Source: Deltaproteobacteria bacterium
GTDB taxonomy: Bacteria; SAR324; JACQKK01
Length of the DNA stretch: 6,362 nt
Assembly: GCA_029879595.1 (NCBI GenBank)
Contig: JAOUPZ010000189.1
Location: 1-6,362, forward strand
Direction: 5' to 3'
Under the pieces are notes generated by a model, which was not told the origin of the DNA, searched no databases, and saw only the letters and a program-made list of their open reading frames with translations. Position numbers and translations under genes: made by a program. Shown one piece after another: positions 5,437 to 6,362 of the stretch; within the stretch, counting starts at the first letter, position 1; each line of letters starts with the position of its first letter.

Positions 5437-6362
5437 AGGCTGACGACACCATTGCCGCCGTTGCCACCCCCCTGGGCGTGGGAGGAGTGGGCATCGTGCG
5501 GCTGAGCGGACCGGAATCGCTGGCAATGGCCGGGGCCATGTTCCGGCCCTCCGGAAGCAGGGGGCTGGCCGAGGCCCCCACGCACACACTGCTCCACGGG
5601 TGGATCGAAAAGGATCAAAACCCCCTGGACGAGGTGCTGGCGGTGGCCATGCGCGCACCGCGCTCCTACACCCGGGAGGACGTGGTGGAAATCCACTGCC
5701 ACGGGGGGCTGCTGGCGGTGCGCACGGTGCTGAAGCTGGCTTTGGAGCAGGGGGCCAGACTGGCCGACCCCGGGGAGTTCACCATGCGCGCCTTTTTGAA
5801 CGGGCGGCTGGACCTGACCCGGGCCGAAGCCGTGGGTGACCTGGTGAAGGCACGCTCGCTGGCCGCGCTGAGGATTTCGGCCAACCAGCTCCGGGGAAGG
5901 CTGTACGAGGAGATCAGCCTGCTGAAGGAACGGGTGGCGAGAGCCACGGCCCTGCTGGAGGCCGGCCTGGATTTTCCCGAGGAGGACGTGGTTTTTCACC
6001 ATGGCCGGCAGATGCAGGATGACCTGGAAGGAGTGCGCGGCCGGCTGGGCGACCTGCTGGAAAGGGCCCGCCAGGGCAGGCTGGTGCGGGAAGGGCTGCC
6101 CGTGGCCATTGTGGGCAGGCCCAATGTGGGCAAGTCCAGCCTGCTCAATGCCCTGCTCAGGGAGAGCCGGGCCATCGTGACCGGTGTGCCGGGAACAACC
6201 CGCGACACCCTGGAGGAAACGGCGGAAATCAGGGGTCTGCCCCTGAGACTGATTGATACCGCCGGCATAAGGGACACCGCCGACGAGGTGGAACTGGAGG
6301 GAATCAGCCGCACCCGCCGGGCAATCGCCCAGGCCGAACTGGTGCTGCTGGTCTGCGATGGC
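5427..6362 (+). CDS. mnmE: tRNA modification GTPase MnmE, 5' part (truncated by window end)
   Basis: The 312 codons present encode about two thirds of MnmE (family usually about 450-460 residues). This is the GTPase that works with MnmG to modify the wobble uridine of certain tRNAs, using a formyl-tetrahydrofolate-derived one-carbon unit. The N-terminal folate-binding domain is visible: DTIAAVATPLGVGGVGIVRL (residues 7-26), the CHGG segment (91-94) and EFTMRAFLNGRLDLTRAEAV (117-136). The helical domain follows, then the G domain with G1 GRPNVGKSS (230-238), G2 GTTRD (256-260) and G3 DTAG (277-280). The G4 NKxD motif and the C-terminal cysteine motif lie beyond the edge. AGGA at 5414-5417, 9 nt before the ATG, supports the start. 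Nothing suggests a broken gene. Confidence 0.97.
   Translation, partial: MRIKADDTIAAVATPLGVGGVGIVRLSGPESLAMAGAMFRPSGSRGLAEAPTHTLLHGWIEKDQNPLDEVLAVAMRAPRSYTREDVVEIHCHGGLLAVRTVLKLALEQGARLADPGEFTMRAFLNGRLDLTRAEAVGDLVKARSLAALRISANQLRGRLYEEISLLKERVARATALLEAGLDFPEEDVVFHHGRQMQDDLEGVRGRLGDLLERARQGRLVREGLPVAIVGRPNVGKSSLLNALLRESRAIVTGVPGTTRDTLEETAEIRGLPLRLIDTAGIRDTADEVELEGISRTRRAIAQAELVLLVCDG

Noticed and set aside
5052..6002. 316-codon open frame on the minus strand
   Set aside because: It is antisense to the lipoprotein gene and to the conserved mnmE N-terminal domain, and its product is low-complexity (Q, G and H rich) without motifs.

Overview
The window is a GC-rich bacterial stretch with every supported gene on the + strand. 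It holds a flagellin cluster next to the 5' part of the housekeeping tRNA-modification gene mnmE. The flagellins have a long middle domain of the kind I associate with Desulfobacterota and related Gram-negatives, and a lipoprotein with a clear lipobox sits between them and mnmE. I therefore infer a motile, diderm, Desulfobacterota-like organism. This assignment is tentative, because no rRNA or other decisive marker is present.

Layout. Bases 1-128 are a 40-bp perfect tandem array (three full units plus 8 bp) cut by the window edge. Bases 129-321 are a non-coding leader rich in small inverted repeats, several of which display GGA in the loop. The last of these encloses the Shine-Dalgarno of the first flagellin. 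Then come flagellin 1 (322-1776), a divergent flagellin-like protein (1815-3326) and flagellin 3 (3323-4807). The second and third genes share a 4-bp ATGA stop/start overlap. A 77-bp gap with a weak dyad leads to a small lipoprotein gene (4885-5346), then a possible 25-codon ORF, then mnmE (5427 to the window end, incomplete).

The most unusual element is the middle gene. Flagellins normally keep their ends (domains D0/D1) and vary in the middle. This protein does the reverse. It aligns end to end with both neighbours and keeps the shared middle domain well, but it has lost nearly every D0/D1 signature. It also has seven cysteines, where its neighbours have none. Its frame is open over 503 codons and it is translationally coupled to a normal flagellin, so it looks like a maintained protein with a changed job rather than debris. 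I infer that the three genes form one transcription unit producing two filament subunits and one non-canonical partner. The leader structures suggest, but do not prove, CsrA-type translational control. None of the usual flagellin partners (flaG, fliD, fliS, fliW, csrA) is visible in the window.
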